From NCBI GenBank assembly GCA_021495925.1, contig JAKEKT010000049.1, forward strand, positions 1 through 64,000: a stretch of 64,000 nt of DNA, read 5' to 3'. Position 1 is the stretch's first letter. Each line of letters begins with the position of its first letter. Below the pieces are notes generated by a model. It was not told where the DNA came from. It was given only the letters and a program-made list of their open reading frames with translations, and did no database searches. The position numbers were made by a program, and so were the translations under genes. Source of the stretch: Diplodia intermedia. Its lineage: Eukaryota; Ascomycota; Dothideomycetes; Botryosphaeriales; Botryosphaeriaceae. Shown here piece by piece: positions 49,581 through 61,700 of the stretch.

Positions 49581-50540
49581 AAGATACTTTAAAAAAGAAG
49601 ATTTTCTTAATAAAGATTTTATAAATAAAGTAAAAGTTTAAAAGATTAAAAACTCTATACTTCTTAGTTAAAAAAATTAAAATAATTATAAAAACGCGTT
49701 ATTTAAGTATTTTCTTATAAATAAATAGATTTTTTATAGATTTAAAGACTAAAAGATTTAGCGTAGCTACTATTAAAAGAAATATAGATATAGTTAAAGA
49801 ATTCTTAAAGTTTTTTATAGCTATATTTATAGTCTTAAAGTCTATATTCTACGTTAGAAAAGATAGAGTAGAACTTAAAAAAAATAAATTTTACTTTAAA
49901 AAAGATATTCTAAATTTAAAAGAGAATTTTTAAGCTCTTTCTATAAGAAAAACGTATAAAAATAATAGAAATAAATAAAAAATAAACTAAAAGTAAATTA
50001 CTAGCTTTAGTTTTATCTAAACTAAGCTATAAATAAAAGAAATCTAGATTAAAATAAAGACTTTTCTTAATTACTTACTTCTTAAAAGTAAATAAAGAGA
50101 TCGATAGAACTAACGTAAATATTAAAGATTTTAAAAGATTAAGAAACGTCTTAGCGTTAAGCTTAAATTATATATAATATTTATATATATAAAACTCTTT
50201 AGTAAGACCTAGAAAAGAGACTTCTAGTAGACTTTAAAATAGAATTTCTAAACGTAGAGAGAAGCTATTATAGTATAACTTTAAAAATAAATTTCTTAGT
50301 ATTTTATAATTCTCTATACGAAGTTTAGAGCGAATTCGAGTAATTTTTAAAAGTAAAAGAGACTATAAAGCTTTAGCTAGTTTAATATTATTTAGAGTAT
50401 CTCTTTTTCTATATATTATATAATAGCGCGTACGTCTATAAAGCTAAAAATTAAGATTCTAGCTAAAAAAATTAAGAACTTTTAAATAATATTAGTTTTA
50501 GCGTAATTTTTAAGAGTTAAATTTAAAGATCTTACTATTA

Positions 50541-50692
50541 AATATTAGTTTTAACTTAAAATTCTTAATAACTATCTCTTTCTTTAATAAGCTAAGTAAG
50601 AAAGCTAATACTAAAATTAAAAAGAAGTTAAATAAGAATAAAAAATACTTTTTTAAAAAAAAACTTTACTTTAAATATAAAACTAAGAAATA
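50541..50692 (+). pseudogene. gag: Gypsy2 gag C-terminal fragment
   Basis: A Lys/Asn-rich frame (about 50590-50690) ending in LYFKYKTK-like residues. This looks like a basic Gag tail leading to a Cys-x2-Cys knuckle whose Cys codons now read Tyr. It is interrupted by element I at 50693. Identification is weak and rests mostly on position upstream of pol. Confidence 0.4.
50679..50692 (+). repeat. Target-site duplication of element I, left copy
   Basis: AAAACTAAGAAATA against AAAACTAAAAAATA at 52815-52828: 14 bp with one transition. Confidence 0.75.
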
Positions 50693-52814
50693 TTTATTTA
50701 TTTATTTATTTAGTTTAACGTTTCTCTAGAGTCTATAACTATTAGAGATAAAATCTCTTTAAAAAGATTTACTTCTAGCTATATATTTAAATATATATAA
50801 GTTAGAGAAAAAGTCTAGAAAAATACTAGAAATAATATATTTAAAAATAGAGAATAGCGTCTAAAGTTAAGATAAAAACTTTAAAGAGAAAATCTATTAA
50901 CTAAAGACTTAATAATAGAAAAATAAAGAAAAAATAGAAGAAAATATAAGTAAAAAATAAAATAGTTTATAATAAAAAAAATAAGAGTTAAAAATATAAA
51001 TCTTTTACTTATAAGTAAAGACTAATAATATAAAAACTATTCTTTATAGTTTTATTTATCTTAAATTTAATAGAGAAGCTAAGATAAATTAAGTTTATAA
51101 ATTAATTTACTTTCTTCTTTTCTCGCGTTAGCTAGTATAAAGTATTAACTACTTTTAAATTATTATTAAAGATAGCTACGTCTTCTCTAATAGAGAAAAA
51201 TATCTTTAAAAAGATATATTTTTTAGTAGAGAGATTATAGATAGCTATTTTAAATTATATTTTAGATCGTTCTATCGTTCTAAATAAAATAAAATTATTT
51301 TATAAAGAACGATTCTCTAATAGAAAACTACTAAAGAAGAATATAATAGTTATAAATATTAAATTTTTCTTAAAAAAAATAGTATTTACGATAAAAATAA
51401 GTTTTTTTTTAATATTAAAGAAGTAAGTATTAAAAATATTTTAAAATTCTTTAGTATTAAAGAGAAACGAAAGAGTAAAATTATATAAAACTAGTTATCT
51501 AGTAGTAAAGATTTAAGATTTAGCTACTAAAGTAGCTTTTATAGTAGATTTACTAGAAGATCTAGTTATTTTTAAGACTAATAGCGAAAGATTTATTATT
51601 ATAGCTATAATATAGATTTAAAAGAGTTTACTAGACGTTTAAAATATATTAGTAAATAAATTTAAAATACTAATAGACTAGCGAGACTTTAAACTACTAA
51701 AGAGAAAATAATTTTTTTTAATATAATTATAAAAGACTTCTAGAAGATCTAGAAGTCGTAATTCTTTAAAATAAAAATTTAAGAGATCTATAATCTTTTA
51801 AATATAGTCTTAAACTAAAAATATAGCGTTTAAGATTATAGTTAATTTTATAAATAGCGCGATAGAGGTTAAAATTAAGAATTAAGAGATAAATTTTAAA
51901 GAGATAGAAATTCTAGAGTAAAGAGCTATCTTTAAGATAAAAAGAGAGTTCTTACTTTTAATATTAAATATAAAAGATATAAGTCTTTTTCTAGTCTTAA
52001 AATATAGCTTTAGAGTTAATAGAAGAGAGTCTATCTTTATTTTTATAGAAGTAGAGACGTAGAAAGAAGTTTTTAAAAAGATAATAAATAAAAATCTACT
52101 TTTTAAGAGCGACGTTATAGATTTAAAAGAAATTAAAATAAAGATCGCGTTCTTTATATAAAGAAATATAAAAAGATCGACTCTTTTCTTATAGTAATTA
52201 ATCTAGTAATCGAATATTTAATCTATATAGAGTAGATTATATATAATTTTATAGACTATCTACTATTAAATAATATAATAAAGACTATTAAAAGTAGTAT
52301 ATATTACTAAATTATTTAAGTTCTTTAGTTAATAAACTAGTAATAGCTTTTTCTTAAATATATAGTTATTTTTTAGCTCTCGTTTATAAATAAGTAATAC
52401 GAGAGTTATATAAAGTACGTAATTAAGTTAAACTAGTTATTATAAAGATTTTAGTATATAAACGCGTAGATTTTATATAGTAGTCGCGAAGAAAAAAGAA
52501 AGTAATTCTAATAAAAATAGTAATAAGTTACTTAATACTAGCTAAACTAATATTAATATAACTTTATTTTTAAGCTTTTTTATATATCTTCTTTTTATAT
52601 ATAAAGTTTCGAAGCGATTCGATTAGAGATAGTAATATAAGATAGATATAAAGATCTAAAATTTAATAGATTTAACTTCTTTCTCTTACTACGTAATAGC
52701 GCGGCTAGCTATATAGCTAAGAATTAAGATTCTAGCTATATAGACTATAAGAAATTAATTAGTATTAGTCTTAGCGTAATTTTTAATAGTCGATTTTAAT
52801 ATAGAATATTAAAA
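50693..52814 (-). mobile_element. Element I: second copy of the 2.1 kb non-autonomous element
   Basis: 2122 bp in the opposite orientation to H, with its AAAT tail at the left (50693-50716) and 5' end at 52814. It is colinear with H throughout, with differences mostly transitions, and keeps more CpG than H in places. H and I form a long inverted repeat about 1.1 kb apart. Reading TAA/TAG as former Gln codons, long frames can be followed on both strands (for example plus strand about 51500-52300), so the coding strand is not decided and no product is recognised. Confidence 0.72.
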
Positions 52815-52828
52815 AAAACTAAAAAATA
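52815..52828 (+). repeat. Target-site duplication of element I, right copy
   Basis: Partner of 50679-50692; Gypsy2 sequence continues after it. Confidence 0.75.
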
Positions 52829-55800
52829 TATAGTATATAATTACTCTAATAAAAGTAATCTCTCTTTTAATATATTAAAAATAGAAGACTCTTTTAAGCT
52901 TAACTTTTTTAAGTTATTTTATATAGAGAAGATTCTTATTAATAGTAATAACTTAAAAAATAAGTAGCTCTTTATATAAATACGCTAAAAAGTTAATATA
53001 AAGTTTTTTATTTAAATATCTATCTTAGCTCTCTTTAGTCTTCTATTTCTACTTCTTTTCTAGTATCTATTACTCTTTATTTTTAAAATAGATAGCTAGT
53101 AGTTAATATATTAGTAAATATTAAAGTTCTTCTTTATACTATTATAAGCTAAGACTTCGCGTATTAAATAATTAAAAAGATTAAGTATTTTTCTCTTTTC
53201 TTAACTAAATTTATTCTCTTTATTTTTATTAATAATAGCTATAGTTTTACTATTATTTAGAAGCTTTATCTTTTTATAGAGATCTAAAAATATTAGAAAA
53301 GCTTAGCTTCTCTTCTTATTATATAGACTTTAAAAAAATATAATATAATTCTAGATCTAAAATAAATAAAAGTTTATAAAGTTTAGCTAAATCTAAATTT
53401 ATAGTCTCTTTTATTTAAAGAAAAATACTACTCTTACTTTTAAAAATTTCTAGCTTCTATAACTCTAGCTTTACTACCGTCTATAAAAGAATAAAAATCT
53501 TTAGCTATTTAGCTTATATAAATTCTTAGACGTTTATTTAGAAAGAACCGCTATAATTAAAGTATTTATAATAAACTACGCTAGATAAATAAAGAGCTTT
53601 AATCTACTTAAGAAAAGTTTAGAATATTATAAACTTTAATAGTTAATATCTTTTAATATAGATAGATAAACGACAAGAAATTCGCTAACTATCTATAGAT
53701 TAAAAGTATTAAGATCTATAAAATCTTATTAGAAGAACTTACTAATTAGCTAAAGCTATTCTATATTTAAAAAGCTTTATTTAATAATTTAAAGATATCT
53801 TTAGAACTTAAAAACTCTATTTTTATCTAGTTAAAAGAGTTTTTATTAAACTTTTAGAAAGTACTTTCTAATTAAATTACTATCTTCTTTAATACTACTT
53901 ATAAGATTAAGCTTAAGAAAGAATTAAATCTTTATATTTTATTACTTTTTTATATATTTTTAAAAGAGATAAAGACTATTTAAATCTATATTAAAAAGAA
54001 TTATAAGAAGAGCTTTATTAAGTTTAGTAATATAAACTTTAAATTCTTTATTTTTATAATAAAGAAACTAAAAAGAGAACTACGCTTCTATATAAACTAT
54101 TAAAAGCTAAATATTATTATAAAGAAGAATTACTACTTACTATCTTTAATTAATAAGACGCTAGTCTAGCTATAAGAATTTAGATACTTTTTTAAGATTA
54201 ACGTACGTTAAATCTTTTATAAGATATATATATACTTTAACTTTAAGAATCTTATTACTTTTTATACTCGCTAGAGCTTCTATTAATATAATATAATACT
54301 CTTTAAACTTTATAACGAATTCTCTATCTTTTAATACTATATTAATAAGATATTAATAGATTATCTAGATTAGTTTTATATAATATATATAAATAATATT
54401 CTAATCTATAATAAGACTAAGAAAGAGTATTACTAATATATTAAAAAAGTTTTTACTCGTCTAAAAAAAGTAGAACTATAACTTAATTTAAAGAAGTATA
54501 AGTTTAAAGTTATTAAAACTAAGTTTCTAAATCTTATTATTATTAGAAACGATATTAAAATAAATTCTATTAAGATTTAGATAATTATTAACTAAAAACT
54601 TTTTAAAATATTATAAAAAGTATAGTTATTTCTTAGTTTTTATAACTACTATTAAAGATTTATTTAAGAATACTTATTTATTATAAAATCTCTTACTAAT
54701 CTAACTAAAAAAGAATAATAGTTTATTTAAACTTTTAAATATTAAGCTATCTTTAATACTCTTAAGAAGACTATAAGCTTTAATCTAGTACTATAATACT
54801 TTAACTCTAAATAGACTATCTATATTAAAGTAGACTTCTTAGACTACGTCTTTAAAGATATTATAATATAGAAGAATAATAAAAATAAATTATATTTAAT
54901 AGTTTACTTCTCTAAGAAGCTCTTATCTATTAAATATAACTATATTATTTATAATAAGAAGTTACTCGCTATTATTAAAGTCTTTAAGAAATAGTATTTT
55001 AAGTATATTAATATTCTTATTCTAATCTAAATATTCTTAGATTATAAGACGCTAAAGATTTTTCTTTAAACTAAGAAGCTTTTTTATTATTAAGTTTACT
55101 ATATTATAATACTTTAAGATTACTATTTTAAGATTCTTTCTATTTTTAATAAGTAAAATCTTTAAGTAGACGCTTTATTTTAAAGAGAATAAAATCTTTT
55201 TTAATTTAAAATTAATAAATAAGTACTCTTTATAAATAAACTACTATTAGAGAAATTATACTTTTCTTTATTAGTTCTTCTTAATCTACTTATAGCGTCT
55301 TTTATAGAACGTATTAGAGAGATAAACTATATATATTTAAGTTTAAAACTACTTCGCTAGTATATTAAGAATAAAGTTCTAAAATAAAAACTAAAGAAAG
55401 AACTTCTTATCTTTAAAAAAAGACTAACTATCTTAAAAAATAATTTTTTACGTTTAAAGCTAATCTAGAAAGCCTATAATAAATCTATTATTAAATATTT
55501 TAAAGAAAGAAGAACTATTAATCTACTTAAAGAACGCTATATATAGCTAGAAATATAGACGTAAATTAAGTAGTATATTTATAACTATTACTCTTATAAA
55601 AGAATAAAGTCTAATTACGCTAAATATTATAGACTTTTATACTTTATTTTAATCTCTTATCGTCTATAAATAAATATTATTTATAATTTTATTATTTATC
55701 TTTTATCTTACTAAGACTTTAATACTATTTTTATAGTAATAAATCGTTTTTTAAAGATAAGATATTTTATTTTCTATAAAATTAATATCTTCGCTACTTA

Positions 55801-56770
55801 GATAGTAAGACTATTTAAAAATTATATTTAAAAGCTTTATAGACTATCGTTCTTTATTATTTTAGATTAAGACTTATAGTTTATTAGTAAATTCTAGAAA
55901 AAGCTTTACTAACTATTAAAGATTAATATTAAGCTCTCTATAGCTTACTATTCTAAAATTAATAAATAGTCGAAGAATTTAAATTAAGAAATAGAAGTCT
56001 ATCTTAAATACTTTACTAGCTATTATTAAAATAATTAGATATTATAGCTCTTCTTAATAAAGTATTTTATTAATACTAATATTTTTATCTTTTTAACTAT
56101 TAGTCTCTTCTTTATTATATATAACTATAAGTCTTATTTATTCTTTAACTAAAGTCTTTAATTTTAGAATATAAGCTTTATTCTCTTTTAGAACTAGTAG
56201 TAAGCTAAGTAAATAGCTACTAAGATAAATAAAATTTAAAACTAGTATAAGACTAGACTAAAAGAAAGCTAAACTATTTAAACTAAAAATACTAATTACT
56301 ATTAAAAAAAACGTTATCTTTAAAGTAAGAAATAAGATCTTTATCTTTATTAAAAATATTAAATAGAGTCGTTTCTCTAGAAAACTATTATAAAAGTATA
56401 TTAATTCTTATAAAATTATTAAGAAGATTAATATAGCTTATAAACTAGAACTTTTATCTAGATTAAGTCTTTATTTTATTATATACGTAAGTAAACTAAT
56501 AAAAGACTTAAATAATTCTCTTAATAGATAGACTAGTAAACTATAGCCGCTAGTAAAAATTAAAGAAGAATTAAAGTAGATTATAGAAGAAATTTTAAAC
56601 TTAAGAAAGAAATAAGACTATATTTACTATTAAATTTAATAGATAGATTATTTCTTAAATTTATAATAGTATTTAACTTAAAATTTTAATTACGTATTTA
56701 AAAAACTTTAAGTCTTTTATAATAAATATTTAAAGAAATTAGAGCCCTCTTTAGAACTTATTAGATAATT
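52829..56770 (+). pseudogene. pol: Gypsy2 pol: protease, RT, RNase H, integrase, chromodomain (broken)
   Basis: Read through stops. The stretch to about 53800 is the protease and linker, with no clear catalytic motif left. RT (about 53850-54570) has IKKNYKKSFIKFSN, then RFYINY and a catalytic YIDD now YINN (54386-54397). RNase H (about 54790-55000) ends with IIYNKKLLAIIKVFKK. Integrase (about 55560-56300) starts with a finger containing RIKSNYAK. A chromodomain-like end (about 56570-56760) shows EEILNLRKK and later LEPSLELI. All catalytic acidic residues that can be placed are Asp-to-Asn, the result of G-to-A change. Confidence 0.75.
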
Positions 56771-57419
56771 AAAATAAAATATAAAAGCTATAAAATAAAT
56801 TTAAAAGAGCTCTCTTTTAAAGAGAAAAATAATATTATATTTCTATACTAGTATAGAACTAAGAATAAACTATAAGTCTTTTAAATAAAAACTAAACGTT
56901 AAAAGTTAAATTAACTATTTTTTCTTTATTTCTTAGTTAGCTAGTTATAACTATATAAGTTTATTAATTTTTTCTTTTTTTTCTTCTTTTTCTTTAGCTT
57001 AAAAACTTTATTAATTTATATCTAAATTAAACTTTATTCTTTATAGATTATAATAATATCTTCTTTAACTCTAGATATCGTATTAATATTTAATATAATA
57101 ATAAATAGATACTTCTTCTAATAAAATAGAACGCTATAAAACTTAATACTAAGCTTTATTATATTAATATTTACTATTATTAGCTTTATTAAAAAGTATA
57201 GACTAATAATATTTACTTTAGATAGACGTCTACTATAAATATAATAGTAAATAAATTAATAAAAATATTATTTAAGTAGAAGTATTAGATATTTATTTAT
57301 TACTTAGAGCTTATTTCTCTTAAGAAATAACGAGTATATTAATATCTAGATTATATTATCTTTTATATTTAATTTTATACTTTTATTTCTATTATTATAA
57401 ATTATAATTATATAATATT
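56771..57419. other. AT-rich stretch after Gypsy2 pol (possible 3' UTR and LTR remnant)
   Basis: Nearly all A and T with few C or G. No gene, no repeat of LTR type and no LINE match could be seen. Its position suggests the Gypsy2 3' UTR and part of its 3' LTR, in which LINE J landed (57420). Confidence 0.45.
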
Positions 57420-58319
57420 ATTTTATTTATTTAGTTTAGCGTCTCTCTAGAGTCTTAGACTATTAGAGATAGAACTTCTCTAGAGAGATTCGCTTCTATC
57501 TATATATCTAAATATATATATATCGAAGAAAATTCTAGAAGAGTACTAGAAACGATACGCTTTAAAGCTTAAGAAAAATAGAGAGCGTATAAAAAGTTAA
57601 GAGAATAAAGAAAGTAAAATAAGATCTTAGAGAGCGATAAAATAAAGATAAAAAGTATAGTAAGTAAGCTCTCTTCTTAAAAAGAGTCTCTCTAGCTAGT
57701 TAGATTCGTTTAGCTTTCTTCTATCGAAGATCGATACTCGCTTATTATTTATTATAACTAGTCGAAGTATTACTACTAGTAAACTAGCTATATAATTCTA
57801 CTTCTAAATTTAGATAAAAAAGAGCTCTAAATAGAGATTACTTAATCGAAATTCGAATTTCGGCTTTTTAGCCCCGTTAGCTTAGTTACTAACTATACTA
57901 GACAGCTATAAATACTAGTAGTAACGGCTACTTTAGCTTAAATACCCGCTATTTAGCCGTTTTTCTATAGTTCTCGCCCGTTTTTACTCTAAATCGAACG
58001 CGGCGAGAGTATCGAGAACAAGAAGAAGCTAAAGAAGAGAATAAAAAAAGAAAAATAAAGAAAATAAGTATAAATAAGCGTATAGCGATACGTATTTAGA
58101 CCTTATTAGATAAGTTATTTAACTACTATCGTCTAGTAGTAATCTTTATTTATTCTAAGAACTTAGTCGTTAAGCTAGCTTCTAGAGTCGAGAAAAAGAG
58201 ATTTAATAGTTCGAGCTAATTCTTCTTTAGCCCGTCTTTTAAGAGAACTCGAAGGTTTCTATAAAGAGAGTAGAAGAGAAGTAGATAATATAGTATCTAT
58301 CTAGTTATACGGCTATATC

Positions 58320-58779
58320 TAGTAGAATTACGATATATAGAAGTAATTTTAAAATATAAAGACTAAAAAGATAATAATTCTACCGTATCTTTAAAAGATA
58401 CGAATCTATTTTATAGATAGAATCTAGAATAAGAATCTAATCTATAGAATCTTAGATTTCTTTTTAGAAATCTAATCTTCTTCTAGAATACTAATTCTAG
58501 AATTCAAATTTCTAAATCTCGATTTAGAATCTCTAATTTTTAAATCTCGATTTAGAATCTCGATTTATAGATCTTAATTTAAAATCTCGATTTATAAATC
58601 TTAATTTAGAATTCTAATTTATAAATCTCGATCTAGAATCTCGATTTCTAAATTCTAATCTAGAATTATAATTTAAGAATCTTAATACTTAAATTAGATT
58701 CTTTAAATCGTAATATACGAATCTTACTTATTAAGATATTAGTCTATAGGCTAGTAAGCCTTAGATTAAGATTGTAATA
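58320..58779. mobile_element. Probable solo LTR in LINE J
   Basis: A 460-bp insert absent from all other LINE copies at this point, flanked by the 5-bp repeat ATATC (58315-58319 and 58780-58784). The ends TAGTAG...GTAATA would be TGGTAG...GTAACA before C-to-T change, giving the TG...CA ends of an LTR. A 5-bp duplication and no internal coding sequence fit a solo LTR left by LTR-LTR recombination. It carries palindromes (GTATCTTTTAAAGATAC-like near 58389-58408; GGCTAGTAAGCC at 58749-58760) and an internal minisatellite. A MITE is the alternative. Confidence 0.6.
58497..58690. repeat. Minisatellite of about 13-bp units (AAATCTCGATTTAG type)
   Basis: About fourteen imperfect units built on (A)ATCTCGATTTAGA, some with ATCTTAATTTA variants. 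The units are themselves nearly palindromic. CG-to-TA differences between units are those expected from C-to-T change on either strand. Confidence 0.7.
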
Positions 58780-61700
58780 ATATCTATACTAGTCGTTTTT
58801 AGCGTAATTAAGACGGTAAAGATAGAACTTAAAGTATTTATATTTTATCTTTAGCTAGTAAAAGACGAAGGCTATTTCTTTAACTTTCGTAGAAGATTTA
58901 AGCCGCCGCTCTATCTTTAAATCGAAGATATATTTATAGAGCGAGTTTATTATTAATTTAAGCTTCTTTTTCTACTCTTCGTAGGTCTTCTACTTAATCT
59001 TACTTCGATAGAAGCTTAGAGAAGTAGAAGCCCTTCTAATAGAGTACTTCGTAGCGCTTTTAGCGAGCCGATCGATATACTCGTTATCTAGAACGTTCTT
59101 ATAGCTAAAGTACTATTTTAGAGAGACGGTATTTTCTCTATCTCTTAGCTTTTTAGCTAAGCTAATAGTCTAAATCTATCGATCTTATTTAGGCGTATTA
59201 GAGGGCTTCTTTAGCCGTAAAATCGCGGTCTAGTTATTCGCGTAGATTCTAATATTCTTATCGTAGATTCGACTTCTAATAGCGTAGTTAAGAGCTATTA
59301 CTAGCCCTTTTATCTCGCCGTTATATACTAGATTCTTCGAATCGAGATTCTTATAAATTTAGCGCGTCGAATTCTCTTTAGATTAGCTAAAGTCGAAAAC
59401 TACTACTTCGACATCTATATTTTTACTCGAAGATAGAACGAAAGCGTTAAAGTAGATAGCTATTTAATTAGAGAATATCTTCTTAATATTAAGTACGTAG
59501 GCCGAAGTCTACTTCTCTTTATTTAGAGAGCTAATCGTAGCCGCGTAGAAAAGATCGATAGTCTATAATAGAAAGTAGAAGAGATTAACTTCTTTTAAAA
59601 GAATAGATTACTCTCTAAGAAGAAGCTTAATCTTCTCTAACTATATAGACGTTTCTATTTTTTATTAGTCTAGATTTATCTTCTCTAGTTCGATTTAAAG
59701 AAAATAGAATTCTTTAAGTAAATTTATTCTAAGAGCGTATTTTCGTAACCGCTTATTTAGACGAATATTCGCTAGTAGAATTTTACTCTCTATTTCTAGA
59801 GAAATTATAGAAGCGGTTTTAAAAACCTCTAGAATCTTTTATAGAATAAGATTCTAAAGAACTCTTAATTAACGAGTAAACCGCCTTTAGTTTTTCTAGT
59901 AGATTTCGAAGCCGTAGTCTATAATCGTAGTTATATAAGCTAAATAAAGCTAACGAACTATATAGAAGAAGAGCCCTCTTTTAACGTTAGTAAGTCTAGA
60001 GAGACGATAGAAGATCGAACGGGCCTAGCTAATTCTTTTAGATATATATATCTTAAAGATAAATTCGTAGTCGAAGTAAATTTCTAGCTACTTAATCTAG
60101 TTCTTTAGTTCTACTATATTCTCTATAGATAAGATAATAGAGATTAAGCGGAATTTTAAGTTCTCTTTAAAAGAACGAGTAAAGTATATAAGCTTCGTCT
60201 TCTTAAGATCGAATTTAATATAGTTTTTATAGTCTCGCGTAAAGAGTCTTTTTATCTTCTTCTCTAATATCTTCTTATTACTTTTCTAGCTATCGAAGCT
60301 AGCTATTATCGTAATATCGTTAATATAAGAGAGAAAAGAAGTCTTAGAGACGAGAAATATCTCTTAAAAATAGATTAAAAAGAGAATAGAAGAGACTAGA
60401 CTTTCTTATAAAATATTTATCTTAATTAAACTAAACTCTTCTTCTTCTTCGTTAAACGCGAGGCTTAATATTCGTATAAATATAAACGACTTTATCTATA
60501 TAAGTAGATTAATTAGTATACTAATTTAAGCTATTATAGCTAGAAGTTATTCTTCGGCTACGTAGTTAAAGACGCTTTTAATATTAAGAAAAAGTATAAA
60601 GATCTTACGTTTAAGACGGCGGTTCTTCTCTACTTTATTCGATAAAAGTATTATAATATTAATCGCGGATTTCTTTAATCTTTTTCTAATTTAGATATAG
60701 TAAAGAAGATTAAAGATCTTTATTAGATAGTCTAGTCTTTTAGCCGTAATTCGTTCTAGTACTTTTTCGAGATAATTAAGAAGAGAAATAATATAATAGA
60801 ACTTTAAATTTATAATATCGCTCTTTTTCTTACTTAAAATTATCTCGATAGCCGTACGCTAGCCCGTAGAATAATATTCGTAAACGAATAGCGTAAAAAA
60901 GATCTTATTAAAGGCGCTAGACTTCGCTCTAAACGTATAAATAATAATCTCTTATATAATAGCGTCTAGTCTCGGCGTTTTCTCTTTAATTTACGTAAAG
61001 TACGCGTTCTTAATTTTTCTTAAACTAAGCTTCGGCTAGTTCTAGCGTTTAGAAACGTAGTATTACTAGTTAAAAGAGACGATAGAAGAAGACGACGAAA
61101 AGAGTCTCTTTTTAAGAGCTAAATACTTTCTCTTAAAACTATCTTCTAGACGTTTTCTTATATACGTATCGTAGCTAATCTCGAGAATTCTAGTATGCGT
61201 TCTAGACTTAGTATAAGCTATAGTTTTAAAGATAGTCTTAAGAATTTCTTTTTCTAGAAACGAATTCTAATGTTCGCGTTTAGCCCTCTTAATCGCTTTA
61301 AAGTAGATATTTTAGCTATTTAAGTATCGTCGCTTATTCTCTTTCGTACGTAGAGATTTAAAAGCGTTAATCTCTCTTCGTAGTCGTCTTCGTTCTTCTA
61401 AAAGCTCGTTCGACTACTACGGTTTAGACCGAGCTTCTAGTTTTAATTAAAAAATAGAAAGATCCGCCGCGATAAATATAGTCTAATTAAGACTTACCTC
61501 TAAGACATCTAACGCGAGTATTTAACGAATCGAATCTTTTATTAAGTTTCTAGAGATATCTTTCGATAGAGGATTTAATTCTAAGCTTTTTAGAGCTTTA
61601 AATATTACTATCTTTATCTATTATTTAAAGATTTCTTAAAACTTAGACTAGTCGGCCTTTCTCGTATTAAATCTAGCGATAGTAGCTATCGTAGAAGATT

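Larger units (their letters stand above)
42229..50540 (-). mobile_element. LINE copy F, minus strand, very AT-rich, interrupted by element H
   Basis: The most decayed LINE copy. Segments are 42229-47421 and 49581-50540. It starts in the 3' UTR (its last ~300 bp are missing at the left), then ORF2 (42561-46419), ORF1 (about 46430-47421 and 49581-49860) and 5' UTR to about 50540. Not only CpA but most CpG sites are gone. It lies in the gag region of Gypsy2, which begins directly to the right. Confidence 0.8.
50541..57419 (+). mobile_element. Gypsy2: second chromodomain Ty3/Gypsy element, partial, interrupted by element I
   Basis: Gag end, protease, RT, RNase H, integrase and chromodomain are present on the plus strand in that order. 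The left end is cut by LINE F and the right end by LINE J. No LTR pair was found: the 5' LTR must lie beyond F or be lost, and a 3' LTR may be hidden in 56771-57419. AT content is extreme and CpG is scarce. It differs in sequence from Gypsy1, so it is another family. Confidence 0.78.

Noticed and set aside
47422..52814. A DNA transposon with long terminal inverted repeats (H and I as arms)
   Set aside because: H and I each have their own 13-14 bp duplication and AAAT tail and lie in different hosts (LINE F and Gypsy2), so they are two independent insertions that happen to face each other.
58497..58690. CRISPR or centromere-type satellite array
   Set aside because: Units are about 13 bp, imperfect, fewer than twenty and wholly inside a 460-bp inserted element with its own target duplication.
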